Part shown: one piece after another, positions 1 through 12,300 of the stretch | How positions within the stretch are numbered: position 1 is the first letter of the stretch | Layout: the number at the start of each line of letters is the position of its first letter | DNA from: Certhia americana | Taxonomy: Eukaryota; Chordata; Aves; Passeriformes; Certhiidae | Assembly (NCBI GenBank): GCA_018697195.1 | Contig: CM031873.1 | Location: 1,662,680-1,726,679 of the forward strand | Direction: 5' to 3' | Length of the DNA stretch: 64,000 nucleotides | Position numbers and translations under genes: made by a program | Notes under the pieces: model-generated | What the model saw: the letters and a program-made list of their open reading frames with translations, nothing else | Database searches by the model: none | Told to the model about the DNA's origin: nothing

Positions 1-46
1 TGGATGGATGGATGGATGGATGGATGGATGGATGGATGGATGGATG
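1..46. repeat. (TGGA)n microsatellite
   Basis: About eleven uninterrupted TGGA units open the window and stop where the sequence becomes TTTCCCAGCC. The array is cut by the window edge, so its full length is unknown. The periodicity produces short open frames in two phases that mean nothing. Confidence 0.97.
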
Positions 47-290
47 TTTCCCAGCCATCCCTGGCTCCTGGGGACAGCTCAGTGCAGCCCTGGGCACGAG
101 GCAGTGATGGCCACCCTCAGGCCACCTGGAAGTCCGCGGACCTGCTGCTCCACCAAGGGCTGGAGGCTGAGGGTGTGCCCAGAGCAGCCAGGGATCAGTG
201 ACCAGTGACCAACAGGTCATTAAAAGCAGCTGGGCAGAGCAGGGTGACACTGTGGTGCCACCAGGAACGTGGTGGTGATGGAGATGGAGG

Positions 291-652
291 CTGAGGGAGC
301 TGGGCTTGTTCTGCTGGAGGAGAGAAGATGAGGGCAGAGCTCAGGAGGGCTGCAGCTCCTCCTGAGGGGACAGGGACAGGGACAGGGACAGGGAATGGCT
401 GGATCTGGACCAGTGCAGGGTCAGGCTGGATGTCAGGGAAATTCTTCCCCCAGAGGATTGCTGGGCACTGCCCAGGCTCCCCAAGGAATGGGCACAGCCT
501 GCCAGAGCTCCAGGAGTGTTTGGACAGTCAGGGATGCCCAGGGTGGGGTTGTTGGGGGTTCTGTTCAGGCCCAGGAGCTGCACTGGATGATCCCTGTGGG
601 TCCATTCCAGCTCAGGAGCTCCCATGATTCTGTGATTCGATTCTGTGATTCT
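291..652 (+). mobile_element. CR1 LINE 3' fragment (plus)
   Basis: The fragment starts in the CR1 segment CTGAGGGAGCTGGGCTT, runs through a (GGGACA)4 run at about 364-393 and the GGGTCAGGCTGGATGTCAGG segment, then the ACTGGATGATCCCTGTGGGTCC tail. It ends in repeats of ATTCTGTG (about 625-652), the CR1 terminal repeat. It is 5'-truncated, as is usual for avian CR1, and keeps no usable ORF2. The tail variant resembles the minus-strand copy at 59419-59660. Confidence 0.88.
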
Positions 653-819
653 TCATCCTGGGCCACCTGCCTGCTCCAAGCACAAGTCCAGGACCATCTC
701 TTGGCCAGCACTACCCCAGAACTCTCCAAAATATGCTTGTCCAAGCTCATGGGGCCATGTGGACAGGGCATCCCTCCCTGAGGAGACAAACTCCAAGGGG
801 AATTCATCCCCTACAGAGA

Positions 820-882
820 TTGAGTTGGAAGGGACATTAAAGACCCTCTAGTTACAACCCCCCCCTCCCCCCACAGGCAGTG
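820..882 (-). mobile_element. CR1 3'-end remnant (minus)
   Basis: The GAGTTGGAAGGGACATTAAAG stretch followed by CTAGTTACAACCCCCC is the reverse complement of the last 60 bases or so of CR1. The match fades after the C-rich run. Only the extreme 3' end is present and the terminal octamers are lost. Confidence 0.7.
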
Positions 883-1140
883 GATAAAGGATCAGGAAGA
901 TGCCATTAATCCTTTCAAACACTTTCTCAGTCACCTGTTTAGGAGTGTGTTAAGGTACCACCAGGCCCATCTGGAACTGTGTGTATCCTTAGCATTTAGG
1001 AGTTTAACTAGGAATTTCTTTTGCTTAAATGGCTGTTTGGGGAGTGCGTACTTGTCTTGTACGGTATTTTACTCTGAATTATTGGGATGTACTTTCAGTA
1101 CTGCAGCACAGTGTGGCTTTTGTCTGATTTTTGTACTGAT

Positions 1141-1167
1141 TAAAAAATAAAAAAATAAAAAAAAAAT
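1141..1167 (+). repeat. A-rich tract
   Basis: A run of about 27 bases made of A with three T interruptions follows GTACTGATT. It could be a simple A-rich tract or an old poly(A) tail. I see no coding remnant in the 250 bases before it (883-1140), so I do not call a retropseudogene. Confidence 0.6.
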
Positions 1168-4039
1168 CTCTTTGGAACATTAAACAAGAAAGGTGAAGGG
1201 AACGTTCCTCCAGCAGGACATCTCCATGTGCTGATCTTTCTGAAGCTACGAGTACCAAGCTTGCATTTCCAAAAAAAGAGGGAACATGCCAATTCCATTG
1301 ATCTCCAGAACAGAGCAGCTCCCACATGGCCAGAACAACAGCGAGGAGGAGAAGGGCAGCACTGGAGCAGGATGTGTCCTGCTGGTGTGGGATGTGGAGG
1401 GCTGTTCTTCTCACAAGGGGTCAAAGACCATGGCCTGGAGTGAAATGTCCCCAGTGAAATGTCCCCTCTGGCTTGGTTTGGCATCCTGGTGCAAGGAAAA
1501 GCTGGGAAAACCAGACGGGAGGAGAGGTTTTAGCAGTCAGCGAGAGCAGACCCGCTGCTGCCAAACTTATCCCCATAAAACAGAGACTCTGTGCTCCAGA
1601 TCTGATACCAGCCCTGGATGTGTGGCTCGGAGCCAGGCATCTCTCAGGGCTGGCCTAAGCTGAGAGCTGGGGGGAAAGGGCAAAGTCAAAAACCCCACCT
1701 GAACTGGCAGAGGGTCTGCAGAGACTCAAGTGACGAATGTGGCTGAGTATCAATGAGGGCTTCCAGGATAAACTTGCACTGAGCAAGCAAATAGTCACTC
1801 TGTTGGGGTTGGAGATCAGTGGAGGAGGCCAAAGACTCTCCAGAGCCTTGGAGTTTGCCACAGATCCCAAATCTTTTCTGGCAGAGACTCACCTGAAAGG
1901 GAGGGAGCTGTGAGGGAGGGAGGTGGACACTGGTTGAGATATGGAGCCATGTCTGTTATTAATGGCCAAACCCTCACATAGGTCCTGGCCAGGGAATCCT
2001 TGAGCAATTAGAAGAAGTGATATGTCCTATCTGTAAAGCAGGAGGACTGGCAAGAAGGCAAAAAATAAGAGAAGTTGAGGAGTTAGATGCTGGCACCTTT
2101 AAAACTCACCATTTAAAGGCCATTTCTGGTTTGCAGGGCTGGTCCAAAGCTGAACTGAGGGAGGACTGGCCCTGCCAAGGCTGGGACTTCCTCGCTGTTG
2201 TCACCAGCACCCATCAGAGCTGTCTCCAGCCCAGGCACTGCTGCTGACAGGGCTGCTTTCAGTGAGGTGAGGAAAATACAAACCTGATCTACAGGCAAAT
2301 CCTGCAGCTCATTGCATGGGCAGCCTTGGGGACTCAAACACTTTTTTGCCTCCAGAAATGCCACACTGGGAGTTCTGTAGGTTTATGGATCCCATGATGG
2401 GGCCCAATTTCTTCCTGGATGCATCTGGGCTCCTCACTCAAGGTTCATCCTTAATTCCTGAGGGACGTGAGGGTGTCTCTGCAGGGTTTGCAGTGGTTCC
2501 CTGGGGATTGATTCCAAGTTTCCAGCTGCTCCCCAACCCCACATCCTGGTCAGTTTGCCATCAGGATGCTGCATCTACTCTGCTTTCTCACCAGGTTTTC
2601 TCTTGCCCCCTCCCCTCTTGTGTCCAGAGCTGCAGAGGTGGAAAGGGAAGGGAATCCTGGTGGTTGAGCAGAGAAGGAGGGAAGGCAGGATCAAACATGC
2701 TGGGAGGGGTCGGAGTTTGCCTGTTTTCTCCTCCTCTTGTGCCTCTCAGTCCCTGAAGAGCAGAGCCATTGCTCCTCCTGCATTATCAGCAGCATTTTGC
2801 TTCGCCCAAGGGATGGGGCCATGGGAAAGCTTCATGTTAGGAAGAGTCAGGCTGAAAAAAGGAATGGGATGAGGGACCTGTTTGCCACTGGGCTGATGTA
2901 CATTTGCCACCTTTGGCTAGTGCAGGTCATCAGGAAGCTTTGGAGTCCATCCTGAGATCCCCACACTGGGGAAGGTGTCTTGGGAATAACCTGTACTCTG
3001 CCTGGAACTCCTCTGCCTCGTTTCTTGGAGCTGTTGCTTCTTCTCAGTCTAGGATGAGCTGACTCTGGCCCCAGGAGCCTCTCTGGTTCTGGCACCACAA
3101 CTCTTGTCCATCAGCCCCCAGGAATTGTGAGGTGCTGTAGGACGTGGTAGCAAGGCTGAGCACACTGAGCCATCCATTAACCCAGATCTTTGCTTTCCCA
3201 CTGACTCACAGGGCTGCAGTTCTGAGGTCTGGAATTGCCATCTCAGAGGCGTTTGTCAAAGTGTGCCACACCTCTGTTATGGTCCCTTATCTCCTCTCAC
3301 TTATTTGGTTTCCCGTGTCTACCGAGCTCTGATTTACGATGCCTCCCCCAGCTGTGAGGGGCATTGGGCACGAGCTGTGGTTAAGAATAGCTTTCAATCT
3401 GTCAAGATAATCCTGCATTCAGCTGAAATGGATCCGCATCAGCTCGAGCCAGGAACCACAAGGGACCTCCTGCGATTTCAGTGGGGTTTCAGCTTTCTCT
3501 CTTCCTCCCTCAGGCTGGCCCAGAACAGGGTGTGTTGGGAAGAGGAGATGACTTTCCAAGGGCCATCACATCCAGGAGGTGATGCAGAAGCTACCTGAGC
3601 CTCCCTGAAATGCTTTTTTCCATCCCACCTCTCCCAAAGCTCCTGGCCAGCTCCACTTGGTGCCTGGCAGAGCATCTGTGCTGTGTCTGCAGAATGCTCT
3701 GGGACTCCACAGCACGCTGATCACTGTGCTGCTTCCCTTCCTGCACCATTCTCATTTTTTCAGACCACCTTTTGCCCCTGCTCTCTGGATAAGCTGCAGT
3801 ATTTTTCTGCCTGGGAGTGGCAGAGTAAACTTTGCCCTGTGCCCCCCTGGATACCAGCTAGTGCTGATCACTCTTACTTGGCACATCCCATCAAGGTCCT
3901 GCTGGAGATCCCAGATCTGTCTGAGCTGCCTGGTTTTGTGCTTTCCTGAGGGATGTGGGAATACACTCTCTTTTCATTGTGCCAGGGAGAAGTCTTCACT
4001 CATGGCTGGGGGTCTGGTGTGTGTTCTGGGTGACACCCC
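1168..4039. other. Unique DNA, no feature recognised
   Basis: I find no repeat family, RNA gene or recognisable exon here. Open frames are short and lack similarity to known proteins. The last part could hold more of the decayed provirus that starts at 4040, but no motif supports it. Confidence 0.5.
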
Positions 4040-4390
4040 CTCTGCTTGGGAAAATTGTGGTGTAATTGTTTGCTCAGTCATCTTCCATCACAGATCCTTC
4101 CAGGGTGGGACTTCTTGAATTTTGGACATAGAAATTTCAAGTCTGGCATTTTGAATCTCAGTAACAATACTGTCATGAGTTTGTTCTATCTCTATCCGTG
4201 TTAGAGCTGCAATGAGCAAATCATCCATGTAGTGTAGAGTCATAGATCATGGGTGCTTCTGTTGAACTGGAGCCAGAGCCTGTGTGACAAATATTGGCAA
4301 ATTGTAGGAGAATTCCTTGCCACACCATTTTTAGGGTGAACAGTGTCCTCCTGAAAATGCCATCACAGCTCAGGGGTTCCTGCCACATGC
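4040..4390 (-). pseudogene. pol: Endogenous retrovirus pol (reverse transcriptase) relic
   Basis: On the minus strand the conserved blocks of a retroviral reverse transcriptase appear in order. An N-x-E-P-like segment lies near 4380. The NSPTICQ block is at 4294-4314. The catalytic YMDD box, inside HYMDDLLIAAL, is at 4220-4231. An A-x-L-x-I-S-x-SKIQ segment ends at 4115, then PPWK and a WKxTEQTIxPQ segment near 4060-4090. NSPTICQ and YMDD lie in different frames; the gap of 62 bases, where about 63 is usual, implies a 1-base deletion. An in-frame TGA at 4088-4090 falls in the L-G-W position. The motif set fits class II (ERVK, beta- or alpharetrovirus-like) RT. Only the palm is visible. Protease, RNase H, integrase, gag, env and paired LTRs were not found nearby, so this is a dead fragment. 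Confidence 0.82.
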
Positions 4391-7300
4391 CCAAAGGTGG
4401 CTCACCTCTCTCCATGTTTTCTCCCTGGCTTGTTTTTGAGTCCTTTCTCCAACGATTCAGCTGAAGCAGGTGGTCCAGAGCCAGCACTGAATTAGGGCCA
4501 TGTCAGTCACAGCAGTTGTAGTTTGGCAGAAAAGCCCAGCAGCTCTGCCCACTGCAAACCTGGGGCACAGTCCCCAGGTGTGTGAGAGCCCCCAAGGGCA
4601 GCAGCCAGCACTCAGGGAACTTTTCCCTCACTCGTGCTGAGGTCCGTGGATGGTTTTCAAGCTTCTTTCCTCAGCACTTGCAAGGTAAACACTGAGTTTT
4701 CCTGGAGGGGATGTGCTGTGTGTGGCTGGGATGAGGAAACCCTCCTCTGTGTGTGCTCAGGCTGCCTGTGCCCTGGTCCCCAGGCACACACACTGGCCTG
4801 AGCTAATCCTTTCCCCTGTGCTGCAGGGGAGCAGCTCCAGCCACCTCCTGAGCAAGAAGGAGGAACTAAAATCCCAAACCAAGCCAGCATGGTGCTGTCC
4901 CCAGCAGTCTGAGCTGGCTGGGAGCATCAGGCTCAGTCCTGCCACTCCTGGCATGGAGATCAAGACATCCTGCGTGCCCATTCCTCCAAAACAGCCCTAC
5001 CTGGAAGCAGGGCTGGGTGCTGGGTGGCTTTGCTGCACTGTGTGTGCCTGCACCAACCCTCTCCCTTGCCAAGAGCAGCACAGGCATCCTGTGAGCAGCA
5101 GGATGCTGGGAGATTGCTGGAAGAAGCTGATGGAAGCAGCAAAGTGGGTGCTGCACTGCCCAGCTCTGCTGCCTCAGCTGGCTGGTGTCACCCTGAGGTG
5201 CTCAGCACAGCTCTGTGCTCGGGCAGGAGCGCTGGCAGAGCTCTGCCCCTGGGCCAGAAGCTGCTCACACTCCCCCAGGAACCCCAGGGAGCTACAGTCC
5301 CACTCCTGCTGGGGGCTCCTGGAGCTGCAGTGTGCGTGGGCAGCACTCCCTCAGCAGGTTTGCAAGCGTGATGATCTCCAAGATGCTCGTGATGATTTCC
5401 AGGATGAGGGGTGTCAGTGCTAGTGAGCAGAGTGAAGAGTGCTGCATGCACAGTTCTTCCACCCAACACCCACACTGGGCTGCACCCTCTGCAGACTCTC
5501 TGAGTTTACAGAGAGGAGGTGTTTGGTGCACTCAGCAGCTTCCTTCCCCTCCTAACTGGAATCCAGCTGAGGTGATCACTGAGCTTACAAACATCACTGG
5601 GCTCTCATACAGTTTGGGCTGACCCCCAACACCAGAGCTAAGAGATCCAGGCATGCCCCTACCTCCCACAACCCAGCCTCAAGGAGAGGGCCAGGCAGGA
5701 AAGCCAAGATCTTCGAAGCTGAAGGACAAACCTTTGCCTGGTTCTGAACATCAGGTACGTGGGAAGGAGCTGTGAAGAGCCTTTCTCTCCATGCCCTTTT
5801 ATTCCAGCCTCAGGCTGAGGTGTCCTGCAGTTCGTGTGGCACCATGGCTGTGTCCTGCAGTTCTTGAGGGTCTCAGGAGCAGCTGATGGCAGGGGCTGTT
5901 CCTGGAGCACAGGGTTGGAAGGACACCATCCGTGGGAAGGTTCAGAGGAGTTGCCTACCCAGGGAAAGCAAATCCAAATGTCTTGGGATACTGAAGGGTG
6001 CATTTCTCGGAGTGGTTTTCCAGCCCTGCCATGTGGTCAGGCTGTGCTGTGAGCCAAGCCAGGCCACATCCACGAGGGCTTGGCCACCCACCCTCAGGAC
6101 ACACGCTTCCATCAGACTGCATGCTATTACACTGCCACGGGCTTTCAGAGTTTCCCCTGTTCTTGGAAAGATGCTGTGTTGTGCTAATTAGCAGGAACAT
6201 TTGGAATCGATGTCGTTTGCAAGCCCTGCTGCTCGTGCCAGTCCCCATTTCTCAGCTTGATTTAAGCAGGGGGTATTCTAAATAACGCCCGCTTCTCCCT
6301 GCCTGGAGCAGCTCAAGGCACTGAGGCAAAGTTGCATAACCCAGTGCTGCTGCTTGTGTACATGCTTGAGAAGAAACAGCCACGGAAAAATCCTGTAACA
6401 TTCCTCGGCTGGTCCATCTCTTGGTATCAAAGCGTTTCCTGCTGCGCTTTCACCTTTGAATTTTAATCCAACGGCTCTGGAGGAGTGCAGGGAGGGAGGG
6501 GATGGGCAAGGAAGCAGAAGCCCCCTCTTGAGAAGAGGGTGGGTAAAAGCTGAGACACACTGTGTCCCCCAGAGGTGAGAGACATCTCTGGTTTAGTGTT
6601 CTTGACAGGAGGAAATCCCTCCCCTGGGGTGAGCTGGGGTCCTGGGGGTATGGGTCCTGGTTGCTGAGGTTGCTGCTCACCTGGCCCTGATTTTTGGGGA
6701 GCACCCACAGCTCTGGCTGCCTGTGGTCCCTGTCACCACCATCCTCTCATTCAGCAGCCCAAAGCAGTTCCCTGGCACCTCTGGAGAGCCAAACCAGTTT
6801 TTAAGTCAGAAGAACACATCTCCACCCTACCCTACCCATTACTGAACCACTCCTGCCCCGTGAGCCCCAAGCCCAAGTACAGCTGGATGGATCAGCTTGG
6901 AGATAAAAACTACAAAAGTAATTTTGTTTTCTCGTGTGCTCCTGGGCTGTGTGACTGATGGTTGGGTTTTCCAGGGAAACAGCAGCATGTGAAGAAAAAG
7001 AGCAGATCTTTTTCCTTCCTGGCCTGGGCTCGTAGGATCCAAACTGTCAGAGCCTGGGGGAGGTGGTGAGGTGTCCTCTTCCGACGATGGGCACCCTTTG
7101 CCCACCTCCTCCTCCTCCTGGGATAGCCCACTTTCTGGAAAGATCTGGGCAGGGAAACTTGAGCAGAGCAGAGCTGAGATTTCCATTACCAGGAAGAATG
7201 ACTGTCCCTTGAACAGGTGCCTTGTCCTGGTGGTGTCTGGGAGGGGCAGGGAAGCAGAATGGATCTTCACAGGGTGGAGAACACAGAGTCAGTTCTGCAC

Positions 7301-8490
7301 CACCCCTAGGCTGCACTCAGCCACCAGCAGTGAGGTCTTCCTGCCCCTTCCAGGGCAGGTAAGTGCCCACCTCCCCTCCTGCACAGGTCTGGCTGGCCAG
7401 GAGAGGAAGGAGGGCTCTTCCTACCACTGTCCCCTGGCATGGTGGTGTTTGGAGGGATGCCTGGTGGAGGCACAAAGCCTCTTCTACTCTCCTACTCCTG
7501 AGCCTTGCAAAGGCAGCCACGGGCTTGTCTGAAGGTTGCCCATGGCACAGGTTTGATGTATCAGCCTGCCCTGGGGAGACCAACCTGGTCAGATCAGCAC
7601 TTTGCTCCTGCTGCTGTGCCAGGTGGGAGGGTTCTGGGGGTGTTCAAGGACAGCCTTGTGCTGGGGAAGCAGCAGCCTGAGGTGGTCCTGCCTTTGAGCT
7701 GGTGTGGGCCCTGCATGGTGGCCAAGGATGGGTGCAGAGAGCCCAGGGACATAAAGCACTGTGATGTCTTGGGAGCCCCTTCCTTGTCGCCCTCAGCTGG
7801 CTCAGCAGCCCTTCCAGGACCAGCAGGAGGTGAGGTGTGAGGAGCTGCCCACAGCAAGGTCAGACAGGCTCTCCATGACAGGGCTCCACAGCCAAAGCCA
7901 TCCATGCACATCCCTGTCCCTCCGCAAAAAAGGTGAACAAATGTGTCACAAATTGTCACTAAGGAGGCTCTAGCCCATCAGTCCAAAGCATCCCAGGAAG
8001 GAAGGAGGATGTTTCCTGCTCTCTGACACTCCTGGCACATCTCTGCAGCCTGTGCAAGAGCTGCCTTCCCCTATAAGCAGCACAGACGTGTCCAGGGGCC
8101 TTCCAGCCCCCAAATTAATCCTCTGAGAGTCTGACAATGAACACAGGGAGCCCGAGTGTGCTTCAGATGGAAAACCTGCTCAGTCCTGGCTGACAGAGCA
8201 TCGCCCCACAGCAGCTCCCACTGCTGCTGACATGCCAGTGCCTGTAAGGGAATCCACAGCACATGGATAAACCCCACATCCCTGCTGGATTAAGTAGGTG
8301 TGAGAAAGGTCCACTCATGATCTCAGCTCCATGCCCAGCTCATGGGGATGTCTCTGAAGTGACACTTCTCCTAAAGCAGACCCCGCTCCTTGGAGAGCTG
8401 TTTATTGCTTTGTACCTTGAGTGTGACATTTGGACACTGCCAGCCCTCACCCCAGAGCAGCACCTTGGCTCAATTGTATAGATTCACTTT
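4391..8490. other. Unique DNA, no feature recognised
   Basis: Moderately GC-rich sequence with many accidental open frames on both strands (for example 4713-5423 plus). None shows a domain, conserved motif or believable splice structure. I see no interspersed repeat I can name. Confidence 0.5.
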
Positions 8491-8710
8491 ATGACTCACC
8501 CTGCAACTTGATGCATTGTGTCCAGATAAAAGACACTTTATCCCTATGATAAAAACGGACAAAGATGATGTCAAAATAAAAGAATGTTTTCTCATCCGAA
8601 TAAAAGTCGAAGCTGCCGTTCTTGGGGTTATTTTGCTTGAAAACCTCCAGAGAAAGCAAGACTTTGAGTTTTTTACCATTTATAGTTAGTTTCAGAAAAT
8701 TCAGCATGCA
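8491..8710. other. AT-rich repeat-free block, candidate noncoding element
   Basis: The base composition drops sharply in GC against both flanks. An AP-1-like TGACTCA lies at 8492-8498 and GATA-like AGATAAA and TGATAAA words follow within 60 bases. No repeat family is recognised. Such blocks in birds are often conserved noncoding sequence, but conservation cannot be judged from one sequence. Confidence 0.3.
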
Positions 8711-10299
8711 AAGTTTGCTATCTGCCTTCCTCCCCTGGTTTGGAGGGGAGTGTCTCTGTGCTGGTTGCCTGGGACCCCGCTCTTGCTGCTGGGGATGTGG
8801 GGGAACGTGATATCCTGGCTGTCCCCGAACCTCAGGGACATCCTTGGGCAGGGAGGGGCTGCTCTGTGCTGGGTGCTCACAGCTCCTGCCAGCACAGCTG
8901 TCCCACATGTGGGCACCTGGGGGGCCTGCCCTCCCAGTCTCCAAGGGTTCCTCCTGCTGCTGAGGGACTGTCCCTGCCCATGCCACCCCTGCCAGCCCGG
9001 GCATTCCCACAGTGGGATCATGGCCAAGCACAAGGGCAGCAGTCTGAGGGACAGGGAGGGCCCAAGCCCTGGGGAATCTGTGTCTTCCTGGCTGTGTTTC
9101 ATTGAGCAGGGGTTTAATTTTAGCAAACAATGCCAATTAGAGAGGGATTGTTCGATGGCTGCGTCTCAGTGGAGAGCGAGGGCTGCTGGCAGGGCTCTGA
9201 CAGACCCCATCTGTGGAGGGGAAGCCTCTTGGGACAGGGGAGGGGACAGCTGAGCTTCTGCTGCTCCTGCTGCTCTGAGGTCACCATCCCTGCTCCTGGA
9301 GCTGCAGGGACTGGGCTCACCCAGTGCCACACCAATGCATTCAGCCTTGAAGCTGGAGCTGCCTCCCCTCCCAGGTCTCAGAAGGGGCTGTGCCTCTGCC
9401 CACCCATGTTTGCTGCAGCTGGGGAGGGTTTCGGTGAGGCTGAAGGGGCAGAGAGGGGTGGGCAGATCCCTCTGCTCTGGAGAGGGGGACTGCAGCAGCA
9501 GGACTGACTGGAGAAGAAAAAAGCATTAGTAGGAATCATGTATAAGAAGATGCTTTGCCAATTCTCATCCCAGAGGTGAATCAATCCCATTGCTCCAGTT
9601 AAATTGCTGTTATAAATGCAAATAAACATTTTCTGAAAGAGGATCATGGATCACCCACACCCTGAGTGAATGCAACCATCAGACTGTGCCGAGGGAAATG
9701 GTTCCATGGGAGCCTCAGGGGGAAATACCAATCTTGGAGTACCCAAAATTTGTTGGCTGTGGTATTTCTCTGGCTGTAAAGACAAAGCTCAAGCCTTTCA
9801 CCAAAATCAATAAATTTGTGACCTTCAGGCTGAATCTGTCCTTCAGAAAGTGTCCCAGAGACAGTGTGGAGACAAAGGTAGTGAGAAGCCTTCAGAGGTG
9901 GTGAAGTTTTCTGAATCTGTCAGGACACTGGGCCCACCCTGAGGGCAAGCAGTCACTCTTGCTGGCCAAAGGAATTTAAATCCTACTAATGGAATTTTAA
10001 GGAATTTAATCGCTGTGCCCAGCCTGCAGTTAATTTGCCAATGAAACAACTTGTAAAAAAGGTGAAGAGAGATCACAAGAGGGAAAGGAACAGAATCACA
10101 GAGATGTTGAACTGCCTCATTTTGGGAATGAAAGAGCCTGTTGGCAATGGCAGAGCTCCACATGCTGAGCTGGAATCACAACCCAGGGAAAAAGGGAATG
10201 GATTAAACAGAACAAGAACTGAGGGACTCTAAATGCTGCCTTCAACACTTCAGTAGGGGCCTCATAAATCTAGACAATTATGAGATGCACTTAGAGAAG
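8711..10299. other. Unique DNA, no feature recognised
   Basis: GC-rich to about 9520, then AT-richer. A minus-strand open frame (8489-9136) crosses the composition boundary without any domain. No repeat was recognised. Confidence 0.45.
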
Positions 10300-10350
10300 C
10301 CCAACATTATTATGTTGGGGCAGGAGGGCGACTCTTTGGAAACAAAGAGT
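10300..10350. other. Two adjacent perfect stem-loops
   Basis: CCCAACAT (10300-10307), loop TATT, ATGTTGGG (10312-10319) form a perfect 8-bp stem. Eleven bases later ACTCTTTG (10331-10338), loop GAAA, CAAAGAGT (10343-10350) form a second perfect 8-bp stem. The second loop can also read as a GNRA-type tetraloop (GAAA) on the plus strand. Function unknown; chance pairing is possible. Confidence 0.55.
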
Positions 10351-12000
10351 TTCCAAGGAGCTCTGGCATGAGGACATCCCAGAGCAATGTGACCTTTGTG
10401 ACTCTTTGGGACCTGGAAGGGGAAGGCTGGATGAATGGAGCAGGCTGGAAACACCACACTCGTTAACTCATGCAACACAGGACGAGACAAATGCTCCTTG
10501 GCTTCTGCCTCTTTCCTTTTATGGGTTCTCTGGGACTCTGAGCCAGTCCTGGAGTCCCTTCTGGGTGTTGGGGTGGCTTGTGAGGGGAGGCTCTGGGCTG
10601 GGCAGCTGAGTTCATGCTCTTGGTGCTGGCTGATTTTCAGCAGGAGGGAGCAGTGCCTGCCTGCCTTGCTCAGTTGTGCAGGAGCCTTCAAAGCAAAAAT
10701 GAGAATAAATATGTTTTAACACCCTGTTCTGTGTGCTCTACCCCCCAGAGTGCAGCAGAAGGAGCCCTTTCAGTGGCCAGAGCACTGATGTGTGGCACTG
10801 CCCTGTATCAGGGGCTCACCATGAAGAGCTGGCTGGGGCAGGGATGGTTTTCCTGAGTGTGGTGGCTCCAGGACTCTGCTCTGTGTGGGCCCCCAGTGCT
10901 GCTGCAGTGCTCGGGGGTCCTGACCCTACACCAGCACCAGGGAGGGGAACCCAGCCCTGCTGCAGGTGTGAGGCTGCCCCTGCCCCAATGCAATGCTGTG
11001 CTTTGCACCTACATCCCCTCCAGCACTGCCCATGGTGTCCCCTCCACTGGAGCTGGGGGTTTGGCACTTCTCACAGCTCCACAGCATCACTGCCCCAGAA
11101 ACGTGGGCAGGGGAGGAAGGCTGTGCTGAGGAGGAGGCTCTGGACCCTGAGGTGCTCAGGCTGGCATCATGGAAAGCTCTGTTTTGGGGGTACAGTGGGG
11201 TAGGCAGCCACAGGGCAGCACTCCCAGTGACCAAGAGAAGTAGGCTGAGCTGTGCCCTTGGCTGGCTCCTGCAGTGTCACCGTGTTGGGTGGGACAGAGC
11301 AGGGGAAATGGGCAGAGCAACGCAGAGAGCTCCCAGGAGAGAGCCAGTAGAGCAGGGACTGCTCATCCCCAGGCTCCACACAGAGCCCCAGCCCTGCCCT
11401 GCAGTGCTGAAAGCACACACAACACACACAGCACAGACCCCCGGCAGTGAGGATGGCTTTGCCACCTCGCCCTGCCTCTGCCAGTGTCTCAGCTCACTGT
11501 CCTTGGCATCTCCTTCACCAAGCACCTCCCCAGCGAGGGCCAGACACTGCCCTGCTGCCACAGAGGAGTTCACTCAGCTCTGGGATGCCCTGGATGTGTG
11601 TGAGTGTCCAGAGCTTCCCCATTCCCAGCCTCTCACGCAGTCCCAGAGGATAAAGAGAAAGCTCACTGGGTTCTCCCTGGGAGGAGAGCGTTTCCCTGCT
11701 TCCCTTCTGCAGGAAGGTGAATGAGCCAGCCACAGCAGAGGCCATTCATAAAGTGGATGTGGGCCAGGGGGACCTCATGGTGCCCTGTCTCACCCCAGCC
11801 CAGGCTGGGCAGGGTGGCAGGCACAGCCCCTTGCCAGGACCTGCTGTGTCTTTGCACTCATCTTGCTCACACCCCTGCTCCAAGAGCAAATCCAGAGGTA
11901 TTTCATCCTCTGTACATTTGTTTAAGGAAGTTTAAAAGCAAATTTGGCCCCTGCCTTTGAATCCTCGCTCCTATAAATTCAAACACCTTGGACAGAGCAT
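10351..12000. other. Unique DNA, no feature recognised
   Basis: GC-rich and gene-free as far as I can see. A 243-codon plus-strand open frame (10993-11724) has no recognisable domain and a low-complexity composition. A short CA-rich patch lies near 11410. Confidence 0.45.
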
Positions 12001-12300
12001 GTCTGTGCAGTCTTACATGTGACATTTAGCTAAAACCACTTACAAACAACTTGCATTACAAGTTTATTCATTCCCCACAGAATGTTGGCTCCGCTGAGTG
12101 TCTCACGAGCCATCTGCTGTGGGCGAGCTGCTTATCTTTGCTATCAGAGCCCTCTTCTAAATATTATGACCAAACAGAATTCCAAGAACAACATCCATCC
12201 CGCTGCACTGCAAATGCGCAAAGCTGATAAACTGTTTATACATTACCAGCTAAATAAGTTCGGTTTATCTGCAAGGGTTTGCAGAAGAAAGTCTCTTTGG
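12001..12300. other. AT-rich repeat-free block, candidate enhancer-like element
   Basis: Sharp switch to AT-rich, non-repetitive sequence containing GCTTATCTTTG (a GATA-type word), TCTAAATATTATG (MEF2-like but not consensus), GATAAACTG and the TGCAAATGCG word. The dense, varied words and lack of repeat signatures resemble avian conserved noncoding elements. This is inference only. Confidence 0.33.

Noticed and set aside
4713..5423. 236-codon Cys-rich plus-strand open frame
   Set aside because: The Cys/Ser/Leu richness follows from CTG and TGC words in GC-rich DNA. No signal peptide, conserved Cys spacing or splice context supports a secreted protein.
8489..9136. 215-codon minus-strand open frame
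   Set aside because: It crosses a sharp boundary between GC-rich and AT-rich DNA and changes composition with it, so it tracks base content and not a protein.
10993..11724. 243-codon plus-strand open frame
   Set aside because: Low-complexity composition, no domain and no exon context; counted as chance.
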